64,000 nt of DNA from Umbelopsis ramanniana AG (taxonomy: Eukaryota; Mucoromycota; Umbelopsidomycetes; Umbelopsidales; Umbelopsidaceae). The notes below the pieces were generated by a model. It was not told where the DNA came from and ran no database searches. It saw only the letters and a program-made list of their open reading frames with translations. Numbering within the stretch: the first letter of the stretch is position 1; each line of letters opens with the position of its first letter. Made by a program: the position numbers and the translations under genes. Where the stretch lies: contig NW_026252107.1 in assembly GCF_025399195.1 (NCBI RefSeq), positions 264,167-328,166 of the forward strand, read 5' to 3'. Shown in pieces: positions 42,308 through 53,703 of this stretch.

Positions 42308-43927
42308 CTATGCCGCTTCGACCATTTGCCTTTCCATTTCTGGCTTTACAGCACCGGGATCGACTTTCGCTCCTCGCTTTCTGCGCGCAAGTGCCGATAA
42401 AGCATACCCAATGATGACCATTCCACCAAATAATCCTCCGGCTAAAGCAATTGGAACGATGACTGACGACTTGGATGAGTATCCTGTATAATTTTGTACT
42501 GGGTTTGTATCATTGCCTTGATCGTTGCTCCCTGTATCGTTATTCGTCGAAAGCGTTTCGTAACCTGCTGGTGGCCAGGCAGTGTCTTTGGCAGGATCCA
42601 GGCAGTTAATTTTTATCCATTCAAATTCCATGGTGAATTTCCGATTGGGATCATTCCAGTCAATTCGACCTCCTGACCAACTATCTGTCCATGAGCTCCC
42701 AATTTGCGCTGCATCCCATATGGACAGTTGGATGTACGATGGTCTTGCAGGAAACCGGTAATTCTTTTCTGTTTCGTTGAAAGTTGACTCTCTTGTGACA
42801 GTTCTACGAACAACACCATCTACAACCCAACTGAGGGAAATGAGAAATAGTATATTAGCAAATTTTCTATGTGAAATAGAACCGACTGAAAAGCTTACTG
42901 TATGGCATCTGGCATCCACTGAATTTCATAAAGATGATAGCCTGAGGCTAAGTCATTATTAAAATTTTCAGTGGTTGAATGCGTATAATCCAGTTGGCCA
43001 TTCCAGTAATAATTTGTCTGAACTTGATTAACTTTGTCTGTCCACTCGTAGTCTATTTCATCGCCTTGCTCGTTCTTTGTCTGTCACAAATGTATGAATA
43101 TATAGTTCAGAATAAATGATTTCTTCAATATTCACTTACAATGAAGGAAGATACAACGCCGACGGATGAGGAACCGCTTTTGATACTTGCTGATACGTTT
43201 CCATAAAGCATCATTCTAATACTAAGAGTTGATAAAATAGTTGCGGGCTTGAAAGATGTATCGAGATTACCTACCTAGTTGAGGATACAGTTGCACCAAA
43301 TCCTTGTCTTTTACCTTCCTGTAGCTTATTCTGATCTAAATTCATCGACAACACCATATGCCCATTCTCAATCTTTGCATTGTCTGGTTCAAAGTCGCTA
43401 GTCCAGTATGCTGAATTGGGATTTCCATCCCATTTAGATTTCGCCACAAGCTTAGATGCATCCTGAAAATGATCTTCGATATTTACACAAAATGGTCCAG
43501 CTGGTAGACATGATGAAGTCGAATTGTAGGAGTTAGCCGAATCACAACCAGCTGAACATGCTTCTGCAAATTGAAAAGTTTATGTATTAAGATTATCGTC
43601 CACGGAATAACCTGTATAAAGAACTTATCGTACTTAAATCACTGGAGCACCATCTTTAGAGCATAGCCGAAATAGATACAGCATGAAGTAAGAATGTGTC
43701 ATCCATATAGGGCAATATTGCTTTTCGCTAACCTACCCTCCATTGCAACAAGGGGCTTCCTTGGGACATTTGGAGCCATAGTGGCCACACTGAGCCATAA
43801 TACTCAAAGGAGAAATGGCGACGAGCGTTAAAAGGGATCTAAGCAGCTAGCAAAAGGTGCCAATATGTTAATATTAGCAAGAATGAGGTATTGTCGGCGT
43901 AGTAATCGCCTTGCTTACTTTTACCAT
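42308..43927 (-). CDS. GH16 CRH-like glycosidase/transglycosylase with chitin-binding-like N-terminus and C-terminal membrane anchor
   Basis: A multi-exon minus-strand gene. A 9-base first exon (43927-43919, MVK) joins 43846-43737 to complete the signal peptide LLRSLLTLVAISPLSIMA. A Cys-rich CBM18-like module follows: QCGHYGSKCPKEAPCCNGG, then WCSSDL from a 20-base microexon (43653-43634), then CSAGCDS. The GH16 catalytic motif is GDEIDYEWT, with WDGNPNSAYW, HLYEIQWMPDAIQWVVDG, and an Asp/Trp-rich end. The C-terminus has a transmembrane helix (VIVPIALAGGLFGGMVIIGY) and a basic tail (ARRKRGAK) rather than a GPI signal. CRH enzymes link chitin to glucan in the wall. TATA box at 44036-44042. Confidence 0.85.
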
Positions 43928-44035
43928 AGTTTTTCAAATGTATTCTCTAATATACAAATTGCTAGAGTAATGAGATTCTGATAATAATGAAATAGCTAGC
44001 CAAGTAGGTGATGGATGTGGCAAAGATGAGGTGGA

Positions 44036-44042
44036 ATTTATA
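44036..44042 (-). promoter_or_regulatory. TATA box of the GH16 gene
   Basis: TATAAAT on the minus strand, 109 bases upstream of ATG 43927. Confidence 0.45.
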
Positions 44043-44736
44043 CCTTTGATTTCGTTGGCATGCTCCGGAATACTAGCAATGTTGGAAAAATGTCACTGTT
44101 GCCCAATTAGCCAAACAGTATTTGTGCATCAAACATATTTGTATTGTTATCAAATTGGAGTCAACATATGAAGTGTAAAGAACTTGCGATTATTGCCCTT
44201 CGCTCAGAAGTTTTGATTGCTATAGCGATATCATTCGTCATGACAATGACAATGACATTGATCGAGGACCGTAATGACGCATTTCCAATATTGCAATCGT
44301 TGGCCCTTCGAGCAACTTTAAATAGAAGTGTAATCTTCACTCAGGTATATATCTTCTTAAAAAAGATATATAAAGTAGCACTACGTGAATGAGAGTCGAC
44401 TTTGCGGTATTGCAAAACGGACTATGAGGGTATCTATGTGAAGCAAGCGTACTACTGTCGTGATTCACGGACGGATTTTGCTCCAATGATGTAATTTTTA
44501 CAAGCATTTATTGCGTTAAAATGTCTGGATCAATTATTTTTTGTAATAAACTAGTTGCCTAGTTGCCATGATGCATCAAAGAACTCATCCAGAGACCAAA
44601 GCTTGAGTCTCAAGCATAATCGTGCACTGGGGGATCAACAGTCACATGCGGGGAACCAAATGTTCGATTTTTTTCTGCTCATCTAGTTCAGCATTTGGCC
44701 GTAATACTCGCTTTCCACAGATCGTCGACACTGCAA
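44043..44736. other. Intergenic region
   Basis: Divergent promoter space for GH16 (-) and the LRR gene (+). The 82-codon frame at 44144-44392 has no family signature. A CTTTCCACAG at 44711-44720 resembles an acceptor, so a 5' untranslated exon of the LRR gene is possible. Confidence 0.4.
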
Positions 44737-46020
44737 ATGAAGTTAACACCGGCCTTGGTTTCTAATCTATTTGAGACGCCTATGGCGGATCTCACCACTT
44801 TGGACATGAGCAACAAGGAAATTAGCCATATAGACGACATTTCTGGTTGTATTTCTTTGAGGAAGTTGAACTTGGCAAAGAACACGATCAAGAGCTCGGA
44901 TGCTTTGTCTGGACTTCAGTACCTACCTGACTTAACCTGGCTTAACCTTTCTAACAATTCTTTGGAGAATTTTGAAGGCCTTCAAAAGCTCAAATCTTTA
45001 CATGGTAAGTAAGGAATATATTCTCGTCCAGTAGGGATTTCCGTCATGCTAACGTCGTTGAGCCATATAGTCTTGAACATGAGCCATAACGAACTCAATC
45101 GTATCAGTATCCATATTACAAACCTGGTAGATTTGAAGGCTCTTATACTCAATCACAATAAGATAAAGACGATTGACAACTTGGCATCTTTGACCAACTT
45201 GAATACACTTGGTAAGAACTTTTGGGAAGTGTGAATGACATTCGTGGTCCATTGTCATTAACCAAATTGCCATAAAAGTACTATCACATAACAACATTCA
45301 AACCATACCAAACCTATCAACCCTTACGTCCCTCACAAAACTTTCAGTTGCCCATAATTCCGTCCGTGTTGTTCCTGATCTATCAGCCAATGCGGAACTG
45401 AAGGAATTGCGATTGAACGATAACAAGATTCTACAGTTGCCAGATACTCTACGACAATGCAGTGGTTTGGAAATTTTAGACTTAGGAAACAATATGATGC
45501 GGGAATGGACGTAAGTACCAAATTGTCAATTCACAATTGATATTAGACTACCATATTAACAAGCAGACTATGGATAGCGACATTGCAGCTTTAGGCTCTT
45601 TGCTTCATTTAGTCAATCTCAACCTGAAGGGTAATCCTGTGACTGAAAAAGAGGATTATAAGGAAAAGGTAGAGTGTGAAAATGAGTACAGAGCAGCAAT
45701 ACAGGTCGGCTTTAGCTTAATACAAACTTTTTTAGATTTTGGCTTTGATACCATCTCTCCGCGTTCTTGATGGAGAGAGATTTGACCCCAAGTTTTTGCA
45801 AAGAAAGCAAAAGCATAAGGCGCATCTTCAATTCATCCAGGATTTGCAAAACAAAAAGCAGCGTATCCAAGATTTACGCGAAAAGAAAAGACAGAAGAGG
45901 GAGAAGGGATCCGACGGAGATGATGTTGACGAAGAAGCGTCCGAGCCCAAGGTGACCAAGAACAAGAAGCGTACGAAGGAAGCTGGTGGACCCAATAAGC
46001 GACCAAAGGTCAAAAAATAG
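44737..46020 (+). CDS. Leucine-rich repeat protein with basic Lys-rich tail (probably nuclear/nucleolar)
   Basis: Five exons (44737-45004, 45071-45211, 45279-45510, 45578-45668, 45736-46020) give 338 residues. About nine SDS22-like LRRs are visible, for example LTTLDMSNKEISHIDDI, LTWLNLSNNSLENFEGL, LKALILNHNKIKTIDNL and LKELRLNDNKILQLPDTL. A GNPVTEKEDYKEK/LIPSLRVLDG capping motif of the ANP32/U2A' class follows. The C-terminal 80 residues form a charged helix (KQRIQDLREKKRQKREKG) and NLS-like clusters (KNKKRTK, NKRPKVKK). It probably acts as a nuclear scaffold in ribosome or mRNP work; this is inferred from the tail. The acceptor at 45576-45577 was chosen by phase. Confidence 0.8.
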
Positions 46021-46250
46021 AATAATTTTATACACTCGCAATTGTAATATTCATCTCATTTTAATGACAGCATAAAAGCATTATAAGCATTATTTCTAAC
46101 CAATACGGTATTTGTGAATGTGTCTGTAGACAGAAATCGATTCAGCCGCCTTGGGTTAGGGTCCGTCTGGTGATCAGGACGCGTTCCTCCAATTCCTAAA
46201 AAAAAAAAAAAACCTCAGCAACTTTCTACCTTTTACAATTGGTTACAAAA

Positions 46251-49203
46251 ATGGACCGCAAGGCCAGTACTCATAATGATAAGGCGAATCGAGTGTTTGG
46301 CACCAACTCCAATCGTGACATTGGAGTCTCAGGTACATCTCTTCTTGAATTACCATCGGTTGAGCGTAGCGCTGAATCCAGCAACATCGTAAACTTATCA
46401 TTTTCATTTTCCAGGGAACGCGAAGAAAAGAGCATTGCCTTCCGAATCTCCGTCAGCAAAACGACGAATGACAAAAGGTGCACCTAAATCAGTACTTTCT
46501 GCTTTAAATCCATCATCAGCTATGCACTCTGCCGCTAAAGAAAATGTCGCCGGTACACAGCTGACAGCAGCACAGCTTCAAAGCCTGTACGATACGCTGG
46601 AAACAAGAACACAAGAATCACAGCTACTCCGAAAGCAGATATCGCTAAAGGACAAAGAACTTACAGGACTAAAGGCAGAGCTGGAAGATGTGTCTGATAT
46701 GTTGGCGGAAATTGAACGAAATGTTGCACACAACCCAAGCAGCATCAAATCCTCACTTGCAAAAGTCGCGGCCAAAAAGAGAAGCAATGATTCAGATCGG
46801 GACACCGACTATAGGATAGCCAACCTAAGACAAGAGCTTGCGAAGAGGGATCAAGCCATTCTCGTTCAACAAAAGAAAGTTGAATCGTTGCAAGAGCTCA
46901 ATCTAGCTTCCAAATCCGAAATCGAGCGAATTGTTTCTTACGGAGAGCAATTACAAGCTGATTTCGACAATTTGACTCTTGAAAAGAATGAACTTGAAGG
47001 AAAGCTTGAAGAAACCAAGGAGTCAAGAGACAAACAAATTAAGACTCTGGTTGAAGAGCTCGAAAAACGCGCCGCCCTTTTGAAGCAATATAGGGAAATG
47101 CTTGGCGAATTCGAGGAAGAAGATGGAGAAGTCGTGGTAGATGGAAAACGGTACAGTGACTTGAAAATCGAAGCAGAAAAAGTTCAACATAAATTGGAAT
47201 CATTGGAGCGTGCGCACCGAGATGCCAAGGAAAGTCTCGAGCACCTTAGCAGTGAAAAAACCGACATGGAAGAACGCTGGCGACATTTACATGAGAGACT
47301 CGATGAGCGAGAAAAGCAGTACGAAATTGTAGAGAAGCAGGCTGAGGAATCCCAGTACCACCTTCTTTCAAATTTGGAAAAAGTCAAGCATTTGGAAAGA
47401 AAAGTTCGCGAATATGAAGACGGAATGGATGCCATCAATAAGGAGAAAGATGGCTTGGAAACTGAACTTCAATACTTGCAAGAGGAACTGAAATTACGTG
47501 ATCGTCAATATGAGCAAGCAATGAATTCTAAGAACGACAGAGATGCGAAATTGCAACAGCTTCAAGTGGAGCTAGAAAACCGAGAGCAAGCCTACGATGA
47601 TCTGAAGCAACAAAATGATGAAGCTCAACAAGAAATCGAATCTTACATGCGAAAAATTCATTCGTTTGATAGCATGATTAAATCATATGAATCGGAAATC
47701 AAAGAACTTGAGGATAGCCGAGACACAATCGATATCGAACGTGAAGATTTAAAACGTGAGCTTCATACCAGAGATAAGGAGATTGAGCGTCTTACAGCAT
47801 TTGTTGACGAAGCCAATGAGCAAATTGACGACATCATCAAATCCAAAGGCGATAGCGATGCTGAACTACAGCGATTGCATTCTCAGCTTCTTGAGAAAGA
47901 AAAAGCATTTGAAGACTTACAGCAAAGACAAGATAACGTTAAAGGCGAAGCAGAATCCTACCGACAACGGTTACGTTCGCTTGAAACTAAGATTACATCA
48001 TATGAATCTGAAATCAAAGAACTGGAAGAAAGCCGAGATGCGATCGATGCCGAGCGCCATGATTTACAACATGAATTACGCAGCAGAGATGATGAAATTC
48101 AGCGTATGTCGATGGTCATAGAAGAGGCCAACCAGGAGATTGAACAGGTTACAAAATCCAAAAACGATAGTGATACCCAACGCCATCAACTTCATTCAAA
48201 GCTTCAGCAGAAGGAACAGGCGTATGAAGATTTACGACAGCACAATGCCGAGACATTGAATGAATACAACTCCTCATTACATAAGATTCGTACCCTGGAG
48301 AATAAGATGAAAACATACGAAGGAGAAGTTGAAAAGCTCATGGACTCTCGGAAGACAATCGATACAGAGCGTGATAGACTTCAACGTGATCTGCGCAATA
48401 AAGACGACGAAATCCGACGCCTTTCAAGGATAGTGGAAGATGCTAGTCAATACAAGTCAAAATATCACCAAATGGAAAAGACTTTACAAGATAAAACGAT
48501 TATGTCACGACAAGAGATTGACGTTCATAACAAAGCGCTGGCTGATTATAAGAGACAAGTTGCAGAAGCAAGGAGCAAATTGGTTGTTGCAAACAGCAAA
48601 GCGAATGAATACGAAATCGAGATAGCAAGAGCGAATGAAGCAACTAGAGAACGTACACTCAAGATTGGGGAATTGGAACAAAAAGTGGACCAAATCAAGC
48701 GCGAACTTGAAGGAGCTTTGTCTCAGAGAAGACAGGTAACTCAGGTCATCACCGAGCTGGAGCATCGTGTGCATATAGCAGATTCAGAAGTACAAGATGC
48801 AGAAGAAAGAGCCACGGAAATGGAGAAGGCTGCACAAATTTTGAAAGATGAGCGCGACGATTTCCGACGAGACCTTGAAAAACTCAAACGACTGTATGAA
48901 CAACAAAACAAGCAGTATATCGAAAAGGTGAAAGCTCGAGAGCAAGAAATCAACGCCCTGCGACATAAGCAAAGTGAGAACATACATGCAATGGCTGAGG
49001 ATCTCAAAGAGAAGGACTCGCAGCTACATGAGCTGGCTCGTGATCTTGCAAGGTATAAACAGATATATCAAGCTGCTAAAAATGAAAAGGATTTCGCAGA
49101 GAGATCTAGGGATGACTGCATTGCTGATGCTCAAATGCTCAAAGAGGAGTGTTTGAAGCAAATTCGATTGCTAGAGCAACGCCTGGTTCACCAAAGTCGA
49201 TGA
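46251..49203 (+). CDS. Long coiled-coil protein with 105-residue repeats
   Basis: Two exons (46251-46332, 46415-49203) give 956 residues. The first 85 residues are basic and Ser/Pro-rich (KKRALPSESPSAKRRMTKG), likely an NLS with CDK-type sites. From about residue 95 to the end it is one almost uninterrupted heptad coiled coil. Within it, residues 451-765 consist of three 105-residue units (15 heptads each) starting SYESEIKELEDSRDTID, SYESEIKELEESRDAID and TYEGEVEKLMDSRKTID. A fourth, shorter degenerate unit precedes them from about 360. No motor, CAP-Gly, GRIP or PACT motif is seen. A cytoskeletal, spindle-pole or nuclear scaffold role is possible, but no orthologue is recognised. Confidence 0.75.
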
Positions 49204-49783
49204 GGGTGTTACGTCTTCAATGCTAGCTATCTATTTCAATTGTCAATAATATCTTATTACCCAATATTTGTAAAAAAAAAAAAAAAAACAAATGTGCGAT
49301 TGGCTCATCGAGGTGGTTCATGGATGGAAATTTTTTCAAAAGCTTAGGTGTGATTGCAATTTGGTTATGTATAATCTGTGATTTGGTCTGATCTTACGCT
49401 GACGAAAGCATCATTATTGAAAACCCAGCGGGCTCACCTTACCCTGCTTGTCAATAAAAAATAACGTGAATCCAGGATAGTGTAGGTATAAGTTTTCGCA
49501 GGAAATTTTATTTTGTAAACGAGTTTGAACTAATCAAAACCGCAATACCAACGAATGAATTAACGAGCTTTCATGTCGACTCGGCACTCTCTATCTTTCT
49601 AAAAATGGCATCTTCATAATCGATATCGCGCGAATGAACTATAAAACACCAGCTCTTTCCCCACACCGAACAACATAAATCTTGCATTCTCACAAAAGGG
49701 AAAAGTGCAACATTTAAACAAAACCAGGAGTTACCCGAACGACTGCTACAAATAACTAGACAAATTTTATTTGATACAACAAA
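49204..49783. other. Intergenic region with poly-A tract and TATA box
   Basis: A run of about 15 A at 49272-49288 follows the coiled-coil gene. TATAAAA at 49640-49646 lies 138 bases before the chitin deacetylase ATG. No gene is seen between. Confidence 0.5.
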
Positions 49784-51022
49784 ATGCGATCTTCAAATAT
49801 TCTGGCTATAGTGGGATCCATTTTGGCACTCACCTCTTCCACTGTACTTGCTCAAGGTGAAGCCGAAAATATCGCCGTGCCCAGAAAGCCAGAATGGACA
49901 GCCCAAGTCAATTTAGCAGCTGTTCCCAACCTTCCTGTTCGTCCTATTGGATCTGGCGTTTGCGAAAATCCTGTATGTGATGGGACAGATAACGATAGAT
50001 GCTTCGAATCATGCGGAAATAAGCCAAACTCAGATGATATTTATGGGTGCCCAAAGCCAAAGCAATGGGCACTTACTTTCGACGATGGCCCATCAAATTA
50101 TACCGCCGATTTGTTGGATATGTTGGACCAAGCTAATGTAAAGGCAACTTTTTGTGTCATGGGAGCTCACGTTCGAAAGTACCCAGAAATTGTCAAACGT
50201 GCCTACGATGCAGGTCACCACATTGCATCCCATACATACTCGCATCCTCACTTGATGAGCTTATCTAATGATGAGATCATTGCAGAAATGAAGGCAACTG
50301 AAGAGGCTATTGTCGACGCCATTGGCGTGAAGCCAAGCTACATGAGACCACCCTTCGGAGAAGCTGATGACCGAGTCAAGGGACTTATGAAAGCTATGGG
50401 CTACAAAATTTTACTTTGGAACGCTGACCCAACAGATTACAACATTTACAAGGAAGCCAATGTCGCTGCTAAAATAAAAGCCACTTTCGTGCATGCGTTA
50501 GGAGGTGATGATACAGGACTGAATGCCCATGAAGACCCTGGGTTCATTAGTTTGCAGCATGGTAAGAACACTTTGATGATATTTTATGTTTTGTTGATCG
50601 GTATCTAATGAGGTATAAATCTCCCGTTGCTAGATCTTTACACCCAATCCATTGATCAAGTCCCAGCAATTATTTCCTTGCTTCGTGGCAGCCAATATCA
50701 ACTCATGACGGCTGCTGAATGCTTGGGAGATGCCAGTCCTTATCAGAAAGATCACACCAACACCGATGGTGGAGATGCTGCATCTAATACAAATATCAAT
50801 GCTGCCAGTCTTCCGCAGGCTACTTCCTCAGAATCGTCGGCATCAGCCCAAGCTTCCTCTGCTCAGCCCAGCATCATTATTGCCGAAACTAGACCTAATG
50901 CCCCAGTTGCGTCAGGACACCTACCAAGTTCAGCCGCTATAAGTCTAACTTTCACGCCTTTTACTATTGGAGCTCCCTGTCTATTATCTTTCCTTTTTTC
51001 CCTTTTCTCAACTATGCTATAG
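49784..51022 (+). CDS. Chitin deacetylase (CE4 / NodB domain), GPI-type C-terminus
   Basis: Two exons (49784-50561, 50634-51022) give 388 residues. The signal peptide MRSSNILAIVGSILALTSSTVLA is followed by a Cys-rich spacer (GVCENPVCDGTDNDRCFESC). The NodB domain carries all five motifs: TFDDGPSNYT (catalytic Asp and metal Asp), HTYSHPH (metal His pair), RPPFGEADDR, WNADPTDYN and ISLQHDLY. A Ser/Ala-rich linker and hydrophobic end (FTIGAPCLLSFLFSLFSTML) suggest GPI anchoring. The enzyme removes acetyl groups from nascent chitin to make chitosan, a dominant wall polymer in Mucoromycota. Confidence 0.93.
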
Positions 51023-51317
51023 GAATCTATCCAAGTTCCATTTATCAATCTGATCGCATTATCCTTCAACCTAAGGATAAGTCCAAATTATGTCATGAGC
51101 AACAACCACTCAATGATTTACCAACAATTCATTAGATGACTTCTTAATCACTCGATCTCCCAAACGTAAAGGAACACGCAATAATCATTACGAAAATACT
51201 ATCCTCATTCATGTGCGATTAAATCAGCCCTCATTTTTTCTACGCCTCCGACGTTATGTTATTGTACAATACGAAAAATAAAAATTATAAGCGATTCAAT
51301 TTACATAAAGTTTTAAC

Positions 51318-52846
51318 CTATTGCGGAACTAGTCTATCGTTGCGATGACTTTCATACGGTGGTGGATCTGTGTCTTCATCTTCTTGAAATGGATTGATCG
51401 CTGCAACGATATTTATGGTTTATAACGTACGTTACTATTAACATGCACAATCAGGCTTTCAGATTTACCTTGTAATGCATCACCTGAGTGATCCACGGGC
51501 TGGTTAGAGCTAGCATTGCCTAATCCAGCAACGTCAGTCAATAGTTACATACCCGCTCGTTGATCAAAAAAAGCTGACATACCTCCTGGTTGCGCTCGAG
51601 ACTCACGATATTGTTGTTCCGACAACCTTCGAGCGAATTCTTCGTCTGCTCTTATTTGATCTAGTGCTGTGCTTGTTCTATTTCCTACTGGGCGCGGGGG
51701 CCGTGGCGGATTGAAAGATGCTTGGGGAGCTACTGGTACGCGTGGAATAGTAAACGGATTATTGCTCTGCCGGCCGTTAACTACAGATCCTCTGTTGAGT
51801 ACAATATCAATAAACATTATGTACAACGGAAATAAACGTGCTATCCTTTGTCTTACCCATTCACTAGATCACTATGTTTGGCCATGTTTATCGTCTTCAA
51901 TTGCTGATAAAGGTCTTTAGCTTTTTGCTTGGCCACTTGATATGTAAATGTCAGACATGATTCCTTTAAAACCATAGCACGGAAACTCACTTACTGTTAC
52001 TTTGCTCCACTATGGTTTGGTGTATAGCCGGTATTTGATCCATGGCATCTATGTAAAACTGTTAGATGGATACAAATGATAGTATTCGTGGTTTGGATGT
52101 AGTTAATACCTTGCATATTGAATGGATTCGATGACGAATGCGCTGTTCAGGTATTAGTGTCGAGATTGAAGTCCGCTGATATCAAGCAAGACGTATTATC
52201 ATTGACTTACAAGAACTAGCAAGCGGCTTGTAGCCATTAGGGTTATTGGTATAAGGTTGTGATGGTTGGCCACCAAATACTGGCGGAGGTGGAACACGAG
52301 GGTTAATCCAGGAAGTATTTGGAGTGGTCAGTGCTGAGTTCGACTGTGCAGTTGAAGCCTCATCTTCCGCTGCAAGTTTTCTTGCCAGTTCAGCATCCTT
52401 TCTGATCTGATCGTCCTCTCCGTAAGATGCTCTACGGCTAGGTGGAGACTTGAAAAATAAATAGAATTAGTAATAAATTTATATCGGAGCATAAGTGCTA
52501 AATACTTACGTTTGTTTGCCAGTGATTGATTGTTGGCTGCAGAAGATAGATATAATTAATTGCAAAAATCAGATTCTTGACAGGGGGCAAGGCAAAATAC
52601 CTGTACATAATTATCTACGGGCTCTTGAAATGACACTCGCGACCGCTGTGATGCCGGTCGTGCTGTTGAGGTAGCCATATCGTTGGCTCTGTTGTCATTG
52701 CTGTGAAAGTCGGGATCCGACATCTCCAACAAGCTATCAAAGGCTTTGTCAACATCACCGAGATTACTTTCCAATATAGTTTCTATGATATCATGTGGGA
52801 TGTTTGGAAATGCGTTTTGTAAAGTGCTGATGTCCTTTGACGCCAT
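51318..52846 (-). CDS. CUE-domain ubiquitin-binding protein with PPPY motif (Cue5-like adaptor)
   Basis: A gene of at least seven short exons starting at ATG 52846. Residues 1-48 form a CUE domain (KDISTLQNAFPNIPHDIIET,ILESNLGDVDKAFDSLLEM) with the Phe-Pro and Leu-Leu ubiquitin contacts. The rest is disordered, Ser/Pro/Asn-rich, with two matching charged helices: DDQIRKDAELARKLAAEDEA and IRADEEFARRLSEQQYRES. The last exon ends NPFQEDEDTDPPPYESHRND, with a PPPY motif able to bind WW domains of Nedd4/Rsp5 ligases. This layout matches yeast Cue5, an autophagy adaptor for ubiquitinated proteins that is fed by Rsp5. Internal exon boundaries are approximate. Confidence 0.75.
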
Positions 52847-53261
52847 ATAATGAGTGATAACTGAACAAAAGGTGCCAAGTGAAGAAACTTGCCAAGGCCA
52901 ATTTTCGTAACAGGATGAAAACTCGGTCACATCCCAAAATGGGTAATGTTTTCCCCCTCCCTCACATCCAAGAGCTATGCAGTGCAATGAGGATGTCCAG
53001 TATGCTGTATTCATAGCATTTAAATCGGCACCCTACTAATACATGGCACAAAGATATGCAGCATAAGCAAAAACTAAATGGCACGAAATATGGGCCTGGT
53101 ACCAGATTAATCTCAGACCGGCCCGGCATACGTTAGAAGCTGAGAAACTGTTTGACAGCAGAAAGTATGGGAATTTTGCTGCCTGACACAAAATTTTTAC
53201 ACAGTTGAATTTCTTTCGCTGCAGGACTGTCCTATCGCATCACCATTTTTCGATCGTCAGA
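52847..53261. promoter_or_regulatory. Divergent promoter region, CUE gene / Gon7-like gene
   Basis: 415 bases between opposite start codons. No TATA box is evident. The CUE frame stays open upstream to 53014 without a better start. Confidence 0.4.
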
Positions 53262-53591
53262 ATGCTAGAATTGACAGCTTCATATACTTCTGCAGCGCCA
53301 GAACACAGTCTATCGTGTGTACAGCAGATTGAGTTTAGCGGTCGTCGTGAAGTCGATCTGAATAACCTTACTACGCAATTACTCTCACTAAAGGCACAAG
53401 TGAATGACCATCTTACGAACGTCCTCAACGCAACGCAAACAGGCAACGATCGTAGCACAACCAATGGTGATGATGCTGAAGTAGACATCGAAGAGGAAGA
53501 AGAACTCGACGAAGAAAGCGGAGACCCTGATGGTGGTCTGGTAAAAATCACGGAGTCAAATGGTCGAGCCAAGCGACCCAAGACCAACTAG
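53262..53591 (+). CDS. Gon7-like subunit of the EKC/KEOPS complex (tentative)
   Basis: Intronless, 109 residues from ATG 53262. The N-terminus MLELTASYTSAAPEHSLSC has the Leu-x-Ala-x-Tyr-x-Ser start typical of Gon7. A helix follows (LNNLTTQLLSLKAQVNDHLT), then an acidic tail (EVDIEEEEELDEESGDPDGG) and a basic end (GRAKRPKTN). Gon7 is a small, partly disordered partner of Pcc1 and Kae1 in the complex that makes t6A in tRNAs. The match is by layout and N-terminal pattern only, so alternatives remain possible. It is convergent with the kelch gene, 112 bases apart. Confidence 0.5.
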   Translation: MLELTASYTSAAPEHSLSCVQQIEFSGRREVDLNNLTTQLLSLKAQVNDHLTNVLNATQTGNDRSTTNGDDAEVDIEEEEELDEESGDPDGGLVKITESNGRAKRPKTN

Positions 53592-53703
53592 AAAACATTT
53601 GGAATTTCGCCCCTCTTGTGTGTATATAAAGAAAACCTCACGCTTCTTTAAAATATAATATTAATATAATCTAAGGTTATCAAATACTTCTAGATTAGGT
53701 GAT

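Noticed and set aside
46800-49010. Ser/Cys-rich minus-strand ORFs opposite the coiled-coil gene
   Set aside because: Antisense of Glu/Lys-rich coiled-coil codons yields Ser/Phe/Leu frames; no independent support.
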